Source: Plantibacter flavus (GTDB lineage: Bacteria; Actinomycetota; Actinomycetes; Actinomycetales; Microbacteriaceae). From it: 64,000 bases of DNA. Made by a program: the position numbers and the translations under genes. The stretch covers positions 62,001 through 126,000 of the forward strand of contig NZ_FXAP01000003.1 of NCBI RefSeq assembly GCF_900177615.1, in the 5' to 3' direction. The notes under the pieces are model-generated. The model worked only from the letters and a program-made list of their open reading frames with translations, searched no databases and was not told the DNA's origin. Of this stretch, positions 16,553-25,412 are shown piece after piece; position 1 is the first letter of the stretch; each line of letters begins with the position of its first letter.

Positions 16553-17305
16553 TCAGCGACCCCGGATCCGACGCGACAGCTCGGCCGCCGCCGGGTGGAT
16601 CTCGCGCGCCAGCCACGCCGGATCGAGCCCGGCATCGGCGTCGTAGGTGACCGCGATCGCCGCCGCCGGCCACCCCGTGTGGTCACGGACGACCACCCCG
16701 ACACTCGCGAGACCGAGCGTCACCCCGCCGGCCTCGCGCGCATAGCCGTCCTGGGTCGTCTGGGCGAGGACCTGTCGGAGTTCCCGGTACCGCTTCGGCC
16801 CGTGGCCGGTGCGGTCGACGAACGACGCCTGGTCGGGGAACAGGGCGCGCAGCTGGCCGGCCGGGAGCGCGGCGAGGATCGCGCAGCCGCTGGCGGTCAG
16901 GTGAGCCGGGAGGCGCACACCGACGTCGGTGACGAGGTGCGGCCGACGCGGGGCACGCTCGTCCACGATGTAGAGCACGTCCCGGCCGTGCAGCACGGCG
17001 AGATGTGCGCTCTCGCCCACCCGGTCGACCAGCTCGGCGAGCAACGGGCGCCCGAGCATGCTGAGCGGCTCCTGGCGCGCGTATCCACCGGAGAGTTCGA
17101 AGGCGGCGACCCCGAGTCCGTAGCGACGGGCTTCGGGCAGGTGGACCACGAAGCCGTGCTCCTGCAGCACGCTGAGGAGGTGGTAGACCGTCGATCTCGG
17201 CAGGTCGAGTGCCGAGGCGATGGCCGCGGCCGGAAGCGGGCCGCGGGCGCCGGCGAGATGGCTCAGCACGCGCAGGGTGGCGTCGGCTGCCGGGACCTGA
17301 CTCAC
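16553..17305 (-). CDS. IclR family regulator, probable HutH regulator
   Basis: A 250-residue protein with an N-terminal winged helix (LAGARGPLPAAAIASALDLPRSTVYHLL...) and the IclR ligand-binding domain: ELVDRVGESAHLAVLHGRDVLYIVDE, then LPAHLTASGCAILAALP, the conserved S/T-x-x-G-x-A motif region. I chose the GTG at 17305 for length; the frame continues to an ATG at 17416 but that would cover the divergent promoter. It is divergent from hutH with 117 bases between, which carry two palindromes. Control of histidine breakdown, with urocanate or a related compound as effector, is the natural inference. Confidence 0.85.
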   Translation of the reverse strand: MSQVPAADATLRVLSHLAGARGPLPAAAIASALDLPRSTVYHLLSVLQEHGFVVHLPEARRYGLGVAAFELSGGYARQEPLSMLGRPLLAELVDRVGESAHLAVLHGRDVLYIVDERAPRRPHLVTDVGVRLPAHLTASGCAILAALPAGQLRALFPDQASFVDRTGHGPKRYRELRQVLAQTTQDGYAREAGGVTLGLASVGVVVRDHTGWPAAAIAVTYDADAGLDPAWLAREIHPAAAELSRRIRGR

Positions 17306-17344
17306 CGTTGACCTCGTCTCCGCGGCTCGGACGCGGCCGCCTGG

Positions 17345-17376
17345 TCGTCCATGTCTGTCATCCCAGACACGGACGA
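17345..17376. promoter_or_regulatory. 32-bp inverted repeat between iclR and hutH
   Basis: TCGTCCATGTCTG (17345-17357) and CAGACACGGACGA (17364-17376) pair at 12 of 13 positions around a six-base spacer. It sits 40 bases before the regulator's start and 47 before hutH, a suitable place for an operator for either gene. Confidence 0.5.
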
Positions 17377-17408
17377 CTCTACGCGCACCGCCGCGGTCGA
17401 TGTCCGGG

Positions 17409-17423
17409 TGTTCCATCGGAACA
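17409..17423 (+). promoter_or_regulatory. IclR-type operator TGTTCC-ATC-GGAACA at the hutH start
   Basis: A perfect 6-bp inverted repeat with a three-base centre; the GTTCC...GGAAC arms resemble known IclR-family sites. Its last base is the A of the hutH start codon, so binding would block initiation of transcription or clearance. Confidence 0.5.
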
Positions 17424-19039
17424 TGGACATCCAGCCCGGCGCGACCCCGACCACCAGCGACCCGACGACCTCAGGTCGCTCGCATCCAGAGCCCGTCGGC
17501 CCGACCTCGGTCGTCCTGGGCGCCGGGCCGCTGTCGATCGACGAGGTCGTCGCCGTCGCCCGACACGGCGCGCGGATCGACCTCGACGGCGCGGCCCTCG
17601 ACGGTGTCGCGGCATCCCGCCGGATCATCGAGGCGCTCGCTTCCGACCCCGAGCCCCACTACGGAATCTCGACCGGGTTCGGTGCGCTCGCGACCACGTT
17701 CATCGAGCCGACGCGCCGCGCGCAGCTGCAGGCGAGTCTCGTCCGCTCGCACGCCGCCGGTAGCGGCGAGGTCGTCGAGCGGGAGGTCGTGCGTTCTCTC
17801 ATGACGCTGCGCCTCTCGACGCTCATGACGGGCCGCACCGGGGTGCGGGTGGAGACGGTCCGCGCCTACGCGGCGATGCTGAACGCCGCCATCACCCCGG
17901 TCGTGCGCGAGTACGGGTCGCTCGGCTGCTCCGGCGACCTCGCGCCCCTCGCGCACTGCGCGCTGGCGGTGATGGGCGAGGGTGAGGTGACCGACATGTC
18001 CGGTCGCGTGCGCCCCGCGGCGGACGCGCTCGCGGACGCCGACCTCCAGCCGGTCCAGCTCGCCGAGAAGGAGGGGCTCGCGCTCATCAACGGCACCGAC
18101 GGCATGCTGGGGATGCTCGCGCTCGCCGTGGACGACCTGCGGATGCTCCTGCGCACCGCCGACGTCGCCGCGGCGATGAGCGTCGAGGGCCTGCTCGGCA
18201 CGGACGCCGTGTTCGCCGCAGACCTGCAGGCCCTGCGCCCGCAGTCGGGTCAGGCCGAGAGCGCCGCGAACCTGCGGTTGCTGCTTGACGGCTCCCCGAT
18301 CGTCGCGAGCCACCGGGGCCCTCAGTGCACCCGGGTGCAGGACGCCTACTCACTGCGCTGCGCCCCGCAGGTGCACGGTGCCGCCAGGGACACCGTCGAC
18401 CACGCCGCGATGGTCGCCGAGCGGGAGCTCGCGAGTGCCGTCGACAACCCGGTGCTCACGCCAGACGGGCGGGTCGAGTCGAACGGGAACTTCCACGGCG
18501 CCCCGGTCGCCTACGTGCTCGACTTCCTCGCGATCGCCGTCGCCGACGTCGCGTCCATGTCGGAGCGCCGCACCGACCGCTTCCTGGATCGGAGCCGGAG
18601 CAACGGCCTCCCACCGTTCCTCGCGCACGAGGTGGGTGTCGACTCGGGCCTCATGATCGCCCAGTACACGGCGGCAGGCATCGTGAGCGAGCTGAAACGC
18701 CTGGCGCACCCGGCGTCCGTCGACTCGATCCCGTCGTCCGCGATGCAGGAGGACCACGTCTCGATGGGCTGGGCGGCGGCGCGGAAGCTCCGTCGGGCGA
18801 TCGACGGTCTCAGTCGGGTGCTGGCGATCGAGGTCATGACGGCAGCCCGGGGCCTCGACCTGCGCGGCCCGCTCGAGCCGGCCGTCGGCACCGGGGCGGT
18901 GCTCCGCCGGGTGCGTGAGCAGGTCACGGGTCCCGGTCCCGACCGGTTCCTCTCCCCCGAGATCGAGGCGGTCACCGCGCTGGTGCAGTCGGGCGAGGTC
19001 CTGCGGGCGGTCACCGGCGCGGTCGGCGATCTCCGCTGA
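17423..19039 (+). CDS. hutH: Histidine ammonia-lyase
   Basis: A 538-residue member of the aromatic amino acid lyase family; it deaminates L-histidine to urocanate, the first step of histidine degradation. The MIO cofactor region reads GSLGCSGDLAPLAH, so the self-cyclising triad is Cys169-Ser170-Gly171 in place of the usual Ala-Ser-Gly; the remaining active-site blocks are present (YGISTGFGALA, INGTDGM, QDAYSLRCAPQVHG, SNGNFHG, QEDHVSMG). The N-terminal 45 residues are a Thr/Pro-rich extension. I used the ATG at 17423; the open frame extends to 17351 through the operator region. It is the only hut gene in the window and stands opposite an iclR gene. Confidence 0.94.
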   Translation: MDIQPGATPTTSDPTTSGRSHPEPVGPTSVVLGAGPLSIDEVVAVARHGARIDLDGAALDGVAASRRIIEALASDPEPHYGISTGFGALATTFIEPTRRAQLQASLVRSHAAGSGEVVEREVVRSLMTLRLSTLMTGRTGVRVETVRAYAAMLNAAITPVVREYGSLGCSGDLAPLAHCALAVMGEGEVTDMSGRVRPAADALADADLQPVQLAEKEGLALINGTDGMLGMLALAVDDLRMLLRTADVAAAMSVEGLLGTDAVFAADLQALRPQSGQAESAANLRLLLDGSPIVASHRGPQCTRVQDAYSLRCAPQVHGAARDTVDHAAMVAERELASAVDNPVLTPDGRVESNGNFHGAPVAYVLDFLAIAVADVASMSERRTDRFLDRSRSNGLPPFLAHEVGVDSGLMIAQYTAAGIVSELKRLAHPASVDSIPSSAMQEDHVSMGWAAARKLRRAIDGLSRVLAIEVMTAARGLDLRGPLEPAVGTGAVLRRVREQVTGPGPDRFLSPEIEAVTALVQSGEVLRAVTGAVGDLR

Positions 19040-19054
19040 GTCGGGCGTCACACG

Positions 19055-19098
19055 ACGAAGCCCTCGGGCGCCGGTGATGGCGTTCCCGAGGGCTTCGT
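19055..19098. terminator. Bidirectional terminator after hutH
   Basis: A perfect 14-bp stem ACGAAGCCCTCGGG (19055-19068) with its complement at 19085-19098 and a 16-base loop, between the convergent hutH and RND pump genes. Confidence 0.8.
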
Positions 19099-19146
19099 GT
19101 CGAAGGGCTCGAACCTCAGCTCAGCGACCGCGCGGCAGGTGGTCGA

Positions 19147-22100
19147 TCACGGCCACTGCGCGCGGCGACGCTTCGGCCGTTCGGTGCCCGAAGACGGCTC
19201 GGTCCCGGGTGCCATGTCGGCATCGGGCTTCGGCTCAGCGTCAGGCGTCGGCGCAGTGTCGCTCGTCGGGCTGGAGTCAGCAGGGAGCTCGGACTTCTCC
19301 GCCGCCTCAGCCTCTCCGGCCGGCTCCGTCTCCAGGACCGGGTCAGGCTCAGCGACCGGCTCAGCCTCAGCGACCGCCTCAGCCCGCGCGACCGGCTCAG
19401 CCTTCGCATCCGGCTGAGGCTGCACCGCAGGGGCGGCGTGCTCGCCGGAATGCACGACCTCGTCCGCAGGGGCGTCGGACACCGCGTCGGGAAGGGTGAT
19501 CGCCTCGGTGCGAGGCAGTTCGTCACCCGTCGCCACATGTGCCCCGTGCACCTCGTGGGCTTCGTGCACCTCGTGCACGGCGGGCCGCGTCATCGGTCGA
19601 TCCACCGCCGGCTCACTCGGCGCAGCGACCTGCGGCTCGGGTGCCGCATCCGAGTTCGTGGGAACCGCATCGGCAGGGTCGGCGTCGGCGGGAACCGAAT
19701 CGATCGGGGCCTCATCCGCCGGTTCCGCGTCAGCGGGAGCGGCGCCATCTGGAGCCGCGTCCACCGGAGCCACGTCCGCCGAGGCCGACGGAACGGACGT
19801 GTCAGGCACACTCGGCGCGGTTGTAGCGCTTCCGCCACCGGCGTCGACGAGGGCCGGCTCCTCAGCGGGGACCGTCGCGGCCCGCGGGCCCTCGATCGCC
19901 GCGACCGTGCGCGTCGTGGGCTTCGGCTCGGCCGCAGCGCGGCGCTGCTCACGACGCTCACGGAACCCCTCGACGAGGTTGTACAGCGAGGGCAGGACGA
20001 CGAGCGTCAACACGGTGGAGGAGATCAGCCCGCCGATGACGATGATCGCGAGCGGCTGCGAGATGAAGCCGCCGTGCCCGGTGACGCCGAGCGCCATCGG
20101 GGTGAGCGCGAAGATCGTCGCGAGTGCCGTCATCAGGATCGGGCGGAGCCGGCGTGCGGCACCGTGCTCGACTGCCTCGATGACCGTCATGCCACGTCGC
20201 CGGTACTGGTTGACGAGGTCGACGAGGACGATCGCGTTCGTCACGACGATGCCGATGAGCATCAGTGCGCCGATGATGGACGGGACACCGAGCGGGACAC
20301 CGGTGATCACCTGGAGTCCGATGGCGCCGGTGGCGGCGAACGGCACCGACACGAGCAGCTCGAGCGGCTGCCGCAGCGAACGGAACGTCGCGACCATGAT
20401 GACGTACACGATGAGGATCGCGGCGAGCAGGGCGAGACCCAGCTGACCGAAGGCGTCGCTCTGCGACGCCGTGACGCCGCCGAGGGTCGCCGTGGTGCCC
20501 GCTGGGAGCTTCACGTCGTCGATCGCCGTCTGCACCTCGGCGCTGGCGGTGCCGAGGTTGTCGCTGCCCGGTGTCGCGCTGATCGTCGCCGAGCGCAGCC
20601 CCTTGACGGTCGAGATCGTCGCTGGTCCGTCGACCTGCGAGACCGTCGCGAGGGCGTCGAGGCGCCGCGGGCCGGTGGCGGTCGGGACCTGCGTCGCCGC
20701 CAGCTCATCGACGGTCGTCGGCGGGTCCTGGGTGTCGACGTAGATGGTGAGCGTGGCGTCGTCGATGACGATCGAGCCCACCGTCGTCGGCTGCATGAGC
20801 TGCGAGACGTACGCACCGAGCGCGACCTCGCTGAACCCGGCGGCGGCAGCGGCGTCGCGGTTGACGGCCACCTGGACGTAGGGCCGCGATTCGCTGAGGT
20901 TGCTCGTGACCTGGTCGATGCCGTCGAGGCCGGTGACGGCCTGCTGGATCGCGTCGGCGGCCTCAGCGAGATCGCTCTGCCGGGCTGAGGTGATGTCGAT
21001 CTCGATGTCGCTCGAGCCGCCGAAGCCCGCGGACGCGGCGACCTCGATCTCGCCGACGTCGTCGAGCCCGGACAGGTCCTTGCGGACCGTCTTCTGGAGT
21101 GCCGTCTGGTCGGCGTCTTCGCTCGTCGTGATCGAGTAGGTGATGGCGCCGCCACCGCCGCCCGAGAACGCGTCGCGCAAGGAGCTTCCGCTCGAGCCGA
21201 TCGAGAGCTGGACGGTGTCGATGCCGTCGATGTCGCGCAGCTTCGTCTCGACCTGCTTCGCCGCCGCGTCCTGGGCGTCGAGGCTGGTGCCGACCGGCAG
21301 GGTCTGCGTGACCGTCAGCGTGTTCTGGCCGGAGTCGCCGAGGAAGTTGGTCTTCATCGAGGGGATCAGCACGATGGTGCCGCCGAGCACGAGCACCGAC
21401 AGCAGCAGGGTGGTGACCGAGTGCTTCAGGGTCCAGTGGATGATCGGCAGGTACGCCTTCTGGAGCCGCGACGGCTTCTCGAGGTCGTCTTCGTCCTGCA
21501 CACTGACACGACGCTCACGACGGCTCCGGACGGGTCCGGTCGCCGCGTCGGACGGCACTTCCTCCGCTGCAGCCGCAGCGGCGAGCCGCTGGGCCTTCGG
21601 GGCGCGGAGGAACCAGTAGGCGAGCACGGGCACGATGGTGAGCGCGACGAGGAGCGACGCGAGCAGGGCGATCGTGACGGTGAGGGCGAAGGGTCGGAAC
21701 AGTTCACCGGTGACGTCGCCGACGAACGCGATCGGGAGGAACACCGCGACCGTGGTGATGGTCGAGGCGGTGATCGCGCCCGCGACCTCCTGGACGGCGC
21801 TCAGGATCGACCCGGCACGCTGCGCACCGGTGCGGTTGTCGCCGAACGAGAGATGCCGCTTGATGTTCTCGATGACGACGATCGAGTCGTCGACCACGCG
21901 CCCGATGGCGATCGTCAGCGCTCCCAGCGTGAGGATGTTGAGCGAGTACTCGGCGACCTGCAGCCCGATGAAGGTGATGAGCACGGACGTCGGGATGGAG
22001 ATCGCCGTCACGAGCGTGGCCCGGACGTCGAGGAGGAACACGAGGATGATCAGCACCGCGAAGACGAGGCCGAGCAGGCCTTCCGTCGTCAGGGCCTCGA

Positions 22101-23094
22101 TGGACTGCTCGATGTACGGCGCCTGATCGAAGACGACGGTGAGCTTGGCGTCGGACCCGATGGTGCGCTCGAGCTCGGGGAGGATGTCGCGCACGCCCTG
22201 CGAGACCTCGACGGTGTTCGCCGCGGGCAGCTTCGTGACGGCGATGGTGAGCGCCGGCTCGCCGTCGACGCGCGAGATCGAGGTGATCGGGTCGTCGCTC
22301 AGGGCGACCGTCGCGACATCGCCGATGGTCAGGACGGAGCCGTCCGCGGCGAAGGCGCCCGCGATCGGCAGGGCGGCGATGTCGTCGACCGAGGTGAGTT
22401 TGGTGCCCGTTTGCACGGAGAACGTCTTGTCGCCTTCGGTGATGTCGCCCGCGGGCTGCAGGGAGCCGTTCTGCTGCAGCGTCGTCCCGATGACCCGGCT
22501 GGTCTGCCCCGCGAGGGCCAGTTTGGCGTCGTCGGGGGTGATCGTGACCCGCTTGCCCACCTCACCGACGATCGCCGCGTCGCGGACGCCGTCGACGTCC
22601 TTGATGTCGGGGACCACGGAGCTCGAGAGCACCTCGGCCAGGGAGTCCTGGTCGGCCGCGCCGGACACGGCGATCTGGATCACCGGGAGGTCGTCGATGC
22701 TGCCGCTGACCACCTGCGGGTCGACGGTGTCGGGCAGGGTCGACTTGATGCGGTTGATCGCCTGGGTGATCTTCTGCTCGGCGGTGGCGAGGTCCGTGCC
22801 GTAGGTGAAGGTCGCGCTGATGAGGCTCGTGTTCGTGCTCGACGTCGCCGAGGTGGACTCGATGCCCGGCACACCCTGGATCGCGGTCTCGATCGGGGTC
22901 GAGACGTCGTCGTTGACGACCTCGGGCGCCGCACCCGGGTAGCTCGTGATGATCGCGAGCTGCGGGAACTGGACCGACGGGATGAGCTCCTGCTTGAGGC
23001 CGCCCACCGCCAGGACGCCGAACACGGCGGCCACGATGGTGACGAGCGCGATCAACGCGCGGTTCTTCATGCTGAGGACGGAGAGCAGGTGCAC
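19147..23094 (-). CDS. RND-family efflux permease with a long disordered tail
   Basis: A 1315-residue protein starting GTG at 23094 (VHLLSVLSMKNRALIALV, the normal RND opening). It has the two-fold RND layout: a first helix, a large periplasm-type porter domain (to about residue 330), a helix bundle with LTIAIGRVVDDSIVVIENIKRHL (the family's D-D proton-relay helix), a second soluble domain (about 560-830) and a second bundle with LMLIGIVVTNAIVLVDLVNQYR. It resembles Gram-positive SwrC-type pumps, which export lipopeptides or drugs. After about residue 1050 comes a 265-residue Ala/Pro/Asp/Glu-rich tail with EPVAEAE-type repeats and a His-Glu block HEVHEAHEVHGAH (about 1170-1182), ending in RPKRRRAQWP. 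Confidence 0.92.
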   Translation of the reverse strand: MHLLSVLSMKNRALIALVTIVAAVFGVLAVGGLKQELIPSVQFPQLAIITSYPGAAPEVVNDDVSTPIETAIQGVPGIESTSATSSTNTSLISATFTYGTDLATAEQKITQAINRIKSTLPDTVDPQVVSGSIDDLPVIQIAVSGAADQDSLAEVLSSSVVPDIKDVDGVRDAAIVGEVGKRVTITPDDAKLALAGQTSRVIGTTLQQNGSLQPAGDITEGDKTFSVQTGTKLTSVDDIAALPIAGAFAADGSVLTIGDVATVALSDDPITSISRVDGEPALTIAVTKLPAANTVEVSQGVRDILPELERTIGSDAKLTVVFDQAPYIEQSIEALTTEGLLGLVFAVLIILVFLLDVRATLVTAISIPTSVLITFIGLQVAEYSLNILTLGALTIAIGRVVDDSIVVIENIKRHLSFGDNRTGAQRAGSILSAVQEVAGAITASTITTVAVFLPIAFVGDVTGELFRPFALTVTIALLASLLVALTIVPVLAYWFLRAPKAQRLAAAAAAEEVPSDAATGPVRSRRERRVSVQDEDDLEKPSRLQKAYLPIIHWTLKHSVTTLLLSVLVLGGTIVLIPSMKTNFLGDSGQNTLTVTQTLPVGTSLDAQDAAAKQVETKLRDIDGIDTVQLSIGSSGSSLRDAFSGGGGGAITYSITTSEDADQTALQKTVRKDLSGLDDVGEIEVAASAGFGGSSDIEIDITSARQSDLAEAADAIQQAVTGLDGIDQVTSNLSESRPYVQVAVNRDAAAAAGFSEVALGAYVSQLMQPTTVGSIVIDDATLTIYVDTQDPPTTVDELAATQVPTATGPRRLDALATVSQVDGPATISTVKGLRSATISATPGSDNLGTASAEVQTAIDDVKLPAGTTATLGGVTASQSDAFGQLGLALLAAILIVYVIMVATFRSLRQPLELLVSVPFAATGAIGLQVITGVPLGVPSIIGALMLIGIVVTNAIVLVDLVNQYRRRGMTVIEAVEHGAARRLRPILMTALATIFALTPMALGVTGHGGFISQPLAIIVIGGLISSTVLTLVVLPSLYNLVEGFRERREQRRAAAEPKPTTRTVAAIEGPRAATVPAEEPALVDAGGGSATTAPSVPDTSVPSASADVAPVDAAPDGAAPADAEPADEAPIDSVPADADPADAVPTNSDAAPEPQVAAPSEPAVDRPMTRPAVHEVHEAHEVHGAHVATGDELPRTEAITLPDAVSDAPADEVVHSGEHAAPAVQPQPDAKAEPVARAEAVAEAEPVAEPDPVLETEPAGEAEAAEKSELPADSSPTSDTAPTPDAEPKPDADMAPGTEPSSGTERPKRRRAQWP

Positions 23095-23238
23095 GGAGCC
23101 GCTTTCGGTTGTTGCGAGAGGTGCGGACGCTGTAATTATGTCACCGCACACCCCTCCGACGGCGGTCTCGCGCGGAGGCTGGACACGGCACGCACAAGCA
23201 CTGCGTGTGGAGCGGCGTCACGCTCGACGGCGACGACC

Positions 23239-24681
23239 TCAGACGACGTCTTCGAGGTAGTCCAGGGCCGGCACGTGCCCGAACATCGCGGAGTGCCACG
23301 TCTGCGTCAGCAGCTCGACCGCCTGCTCGGTCTGGGCCCATGGATAGCTGATCGGGATGCGCAGGTAGCGCTCGAACGCACCGTCGATCCCGAACCGCGG
23401 CCCGGCGACGATCACGAGCCCGTGACTCCGCGCCGCGAGCGAGAGCTGCGATGACGCGGCCTCGCCGAGGTTCACCCACGTGGCGATCCCACCGTCGACC
23501 CGCGGCACGGTCCACTCGGGGAGGCGGTCGGCCAGGAGGTCGACGAGCCGGTCGCGGGTCTCGCCGAGCGCGACACCGCGCCGGGCGACGATGCCGTCCA
23601 TCGCCGGCATCAACTGTTGGACGGTCAGCTGGTCGAGGATCGGCGTGCCGAGGTCGCCGAGCGAGCGTGCCGAGACGAGCTTCCTGATGGTGCCGCGCTC
23701 GGCCCGGATCCACCCGATGCGGAGGCCTCCCCAGATCGTCTTGCCCACCGAGCCGATCGTGATGATCGACGCCGGCGCACCCTGGAGTGCGGCGAACGGG
23801 GTGCCGTCGAGGCCCTCGTCCGTCGGCCGGTCGATGTCGAGCTCGGCCGTGGTCTCGTCGATCACGAGCACCGTCCCGTGCCGCTCGGCGGCCGCGGCGA
23901 CCCGTCGGCGGGTCTCGAGCGGCATCGACGCCCCGGTCGGGTTGTGGAAGTCCGGCATGAGGTAGGCCATCGCGGGGCTCGTGCGCTCGAACCACTGCTC
24001 GAGTTCGCGGACGTCCCAGCCGGTCTCCGAGGAGACGGTCGCCGCGCCGAGCCTGGCTCCGGCCGCCCGGAGCGCCTCGTAGGCGTGCGGATAGCTCGGC
24101 ATCTCGACGAGGACGCGGTCACCTCGGCTGAGCAGGGTGCGCGCGATGAGGGCGATCGCGTGTTGGGCCCCCACGGTCACCATGATCTCGTCGGGGTCGG
24201 TGGGCAGCCCGCGCGCGGTGTAGCGGTCGGCGATGGCCTGCCGCAGCTCGGGCATGCCGACGAGGTCGTAGTCGAAGTCGTGCATGTACCGCGGCAGTTC
24301 TGCGGCGGCGGTGGCCACGGCGTCGATGATCTCGGGGCACGGCGGGACGGCTGCCTTGCTGAAGTCGAGGAACCCGCCCTGTGGCACGGGAGCCAGCGCA
24401 GTGGGCGCCGACGGCAGGAGGGTGACGCTGCCAGAACCACGGATGCTGCGGAGGTAGCCGGCCTCGCGCAGTTCTCGGTACGCCGCAGTGACCGTGGTGC
24501 GGCTCAGCGCGAGCCGCTCGGCCAGTTCCCGCTCGGCCGGCAGACGGGTGCCGACCGGGATGCGTCCGTCGAGGACGAGGAGTCGGATGCGGTCGGCGAG
24601 ACCGCGGTATGCGGGCGCGGCGGTCTTCCACTGCCCGAGCAGGGCGGCGAGCGATCGGGCACTCAGGGTGATGGAAGCCAT
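23239..24681 (-). CDS. yczR: MocR-type regulator YczR (GntR HTH + aminotransferase)
   Basis: A 480-residue chimera. Residues about 10-80 form a GntR winged helix (LADRIRLLVLDGRIPVGTRLPAERELAERLALSRTTV is its pattern), and residues about 110-470 a fold-type I aminotransferase domain with PDFHNPTGASM, VIDETTAELD and the PLP lysine in SVGKTIWGG (about Lys314). The divergent neighbour is a YczE-type membrane protein, a conserved pairing known as MocR-YczR/YczE. The regulator probably senses a PLP-linked ligand and controls yczE and itself. Its ATG has TATCGT ending six bases upstream, so its mRNA is probably leaderless. ATTGG boxes fill the 63-base intergenic region. Confidence 0.9.
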   Translation of the reverse strand: MASITLSARSLAALLGQWKTAAPAYRGLADRIRLLVLDGRIPVGTRLPAERELAERLALSRTTVTAAYRELREAGYLRSIRGSGSVTLLPSAPTALAPVPQGGFLDFSKAAVPPCPEIIDAVATAAAELPRYMHDFDYDLVGMPELRQAIADRYTARGLPTDPDEIMVTVGAQHAIALIARTLLSRGDRVLVEMPSYPHAYEALRAAGARLGAATVSSETGWDVRELEQWFERTSPAMAYLMPDFHNPTGASMPLETRRRVAAAAERHGTVLVIDETTAELDIDRPTDEGLDGTPFAALQGAPASIITIGSVGKTIWGGLRIGWIRAERGTIRKLVSARSLGDLGTPILDQLTVQQLMPAMDGIVARRGVALGETRDRLVDLLADRLPEWTVPRVDGGIATWVNLGEAASSQLSLAARSHGLVIVAGPRFGIDGAFERYLRIPISYPWAQTEQAVELLTQTWHSAMFGHVPALDYLEDVV

Positions 24682-24697
24682 TGAACCACGATACCCA

Positions 24698-24740
24698 GAT
24701 TGGCCTCTAGCGCCAAAGCCAATCGTGCAATTGGATTGTC
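24698..24740. promoter_or_regulatory. ATTGG-box operator region of yczR/yczE
   Basis: GATTGGC (24698-24704) and GCCAATC (24718-24724) form an inverted repeat, and a further ATTGG lies at 24730-24734 followed by ATTG at 24735-24738. The boxes occupy the whole divergent promoter region, as expected of a MocR-family binding site. Confidence 0.5.
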
Positions 24741-24744
24741 CACC

Positions 24745-25410
24745 ATGACCCGTCGTGTGCTCCAACTCTTCATCGGCCTCTTCCTGTACGGCATCGCCAT
24801 CGCGATGATCGTGCGCGGTGCGGTCGGCGTCGCCCCGTGGGACGTCCTCACCCAGGGACTCAACCTGCGGACCGGCCTGAGCTTCGGACTCATCACGATC
24901 ATCGTCGGCGGGCTCGTGCTCCTCGCCTGGATCCCGCTCAAGCAGCGGCCGGGTGTCGGCACCGTCCTGAACGTCCTCCTCGTGGGACCATCGGCCGACA
25001 TCGGGCTGGCGTTCATCCCCGCGGACCTCGACCTGTGGGCGCGCATCCTGCTGTTCGCCGGCGGGCTGCTCCTCCTCGGCGTCGCCTCGGGCCTCTACAT
25101 CGGTGGCAACTTCGGCCCCGGCCCGCGGGACGGCCTCATGACCGGCATCCACCGGGTCACCGGGTGGCCGATCTGGGTCGGGCGCACGGGCGTGGAGCTC
25201 GTGGTCCTCGGCATCGGGTGGCTGCTCGGCGGGAACGTCGGCATCGGAACGGTGGTCTTCGCCGTGCTCATCGGCCCGATCTGCGGTTACACGATCCCGT
25301 TGTTCCGGATCGCTCCGCGGACGGAACACTCGACCACCGCCGTGGACGAGGCGGTGCTCGAGGGCGACACCCCGCCGTCGAAGCCGATCGTCGACTCCCC
25401 GGCGAACTGA
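24745..25410 (+). CDS. yczE: YczE-type membrane protein
   Basis: A 221-residue protein with about six hydrophobic helices, starting MTRRVLQLFIGLFLYG. Typical YczE features are GAVGVAPWDVL near residue 30, NFGPGPRDGLMTGIHR near 130 and the C-terminal GYTIPLFR, followed by a polar tail. The family is predicted to be a transporter and is almost always paired with a MocR regulator, as here; the substrate is unknown. The ATG at 24745 is preferred over a start at 24700 because that would place the operator inside the gene. It converges on the dicarboxylate transporter, with a repeat element between. Confidence 0.85.
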   Translation: MTRRVLQLFIGLFLYGIAIAMIVRGAVGVAPWDVLTQGLNLRTGLSFGLITIIVGGLVLLAWIPLKQRPGVGTVLNVLLVGPSADIGLAFIPADLDLWARILLFAGGLLLLGVASGLYIGGNFGPGPRDGLMTGIHRVTGWPIWVGRTGVELVVLGIGWLLGGNVGIGTVVFAVLIGPICGYTIPLFRIAPRTEHSTTAVDEAVLEGDTPPSKPIVDSPAN

Positions 25411-25412
25411 GC

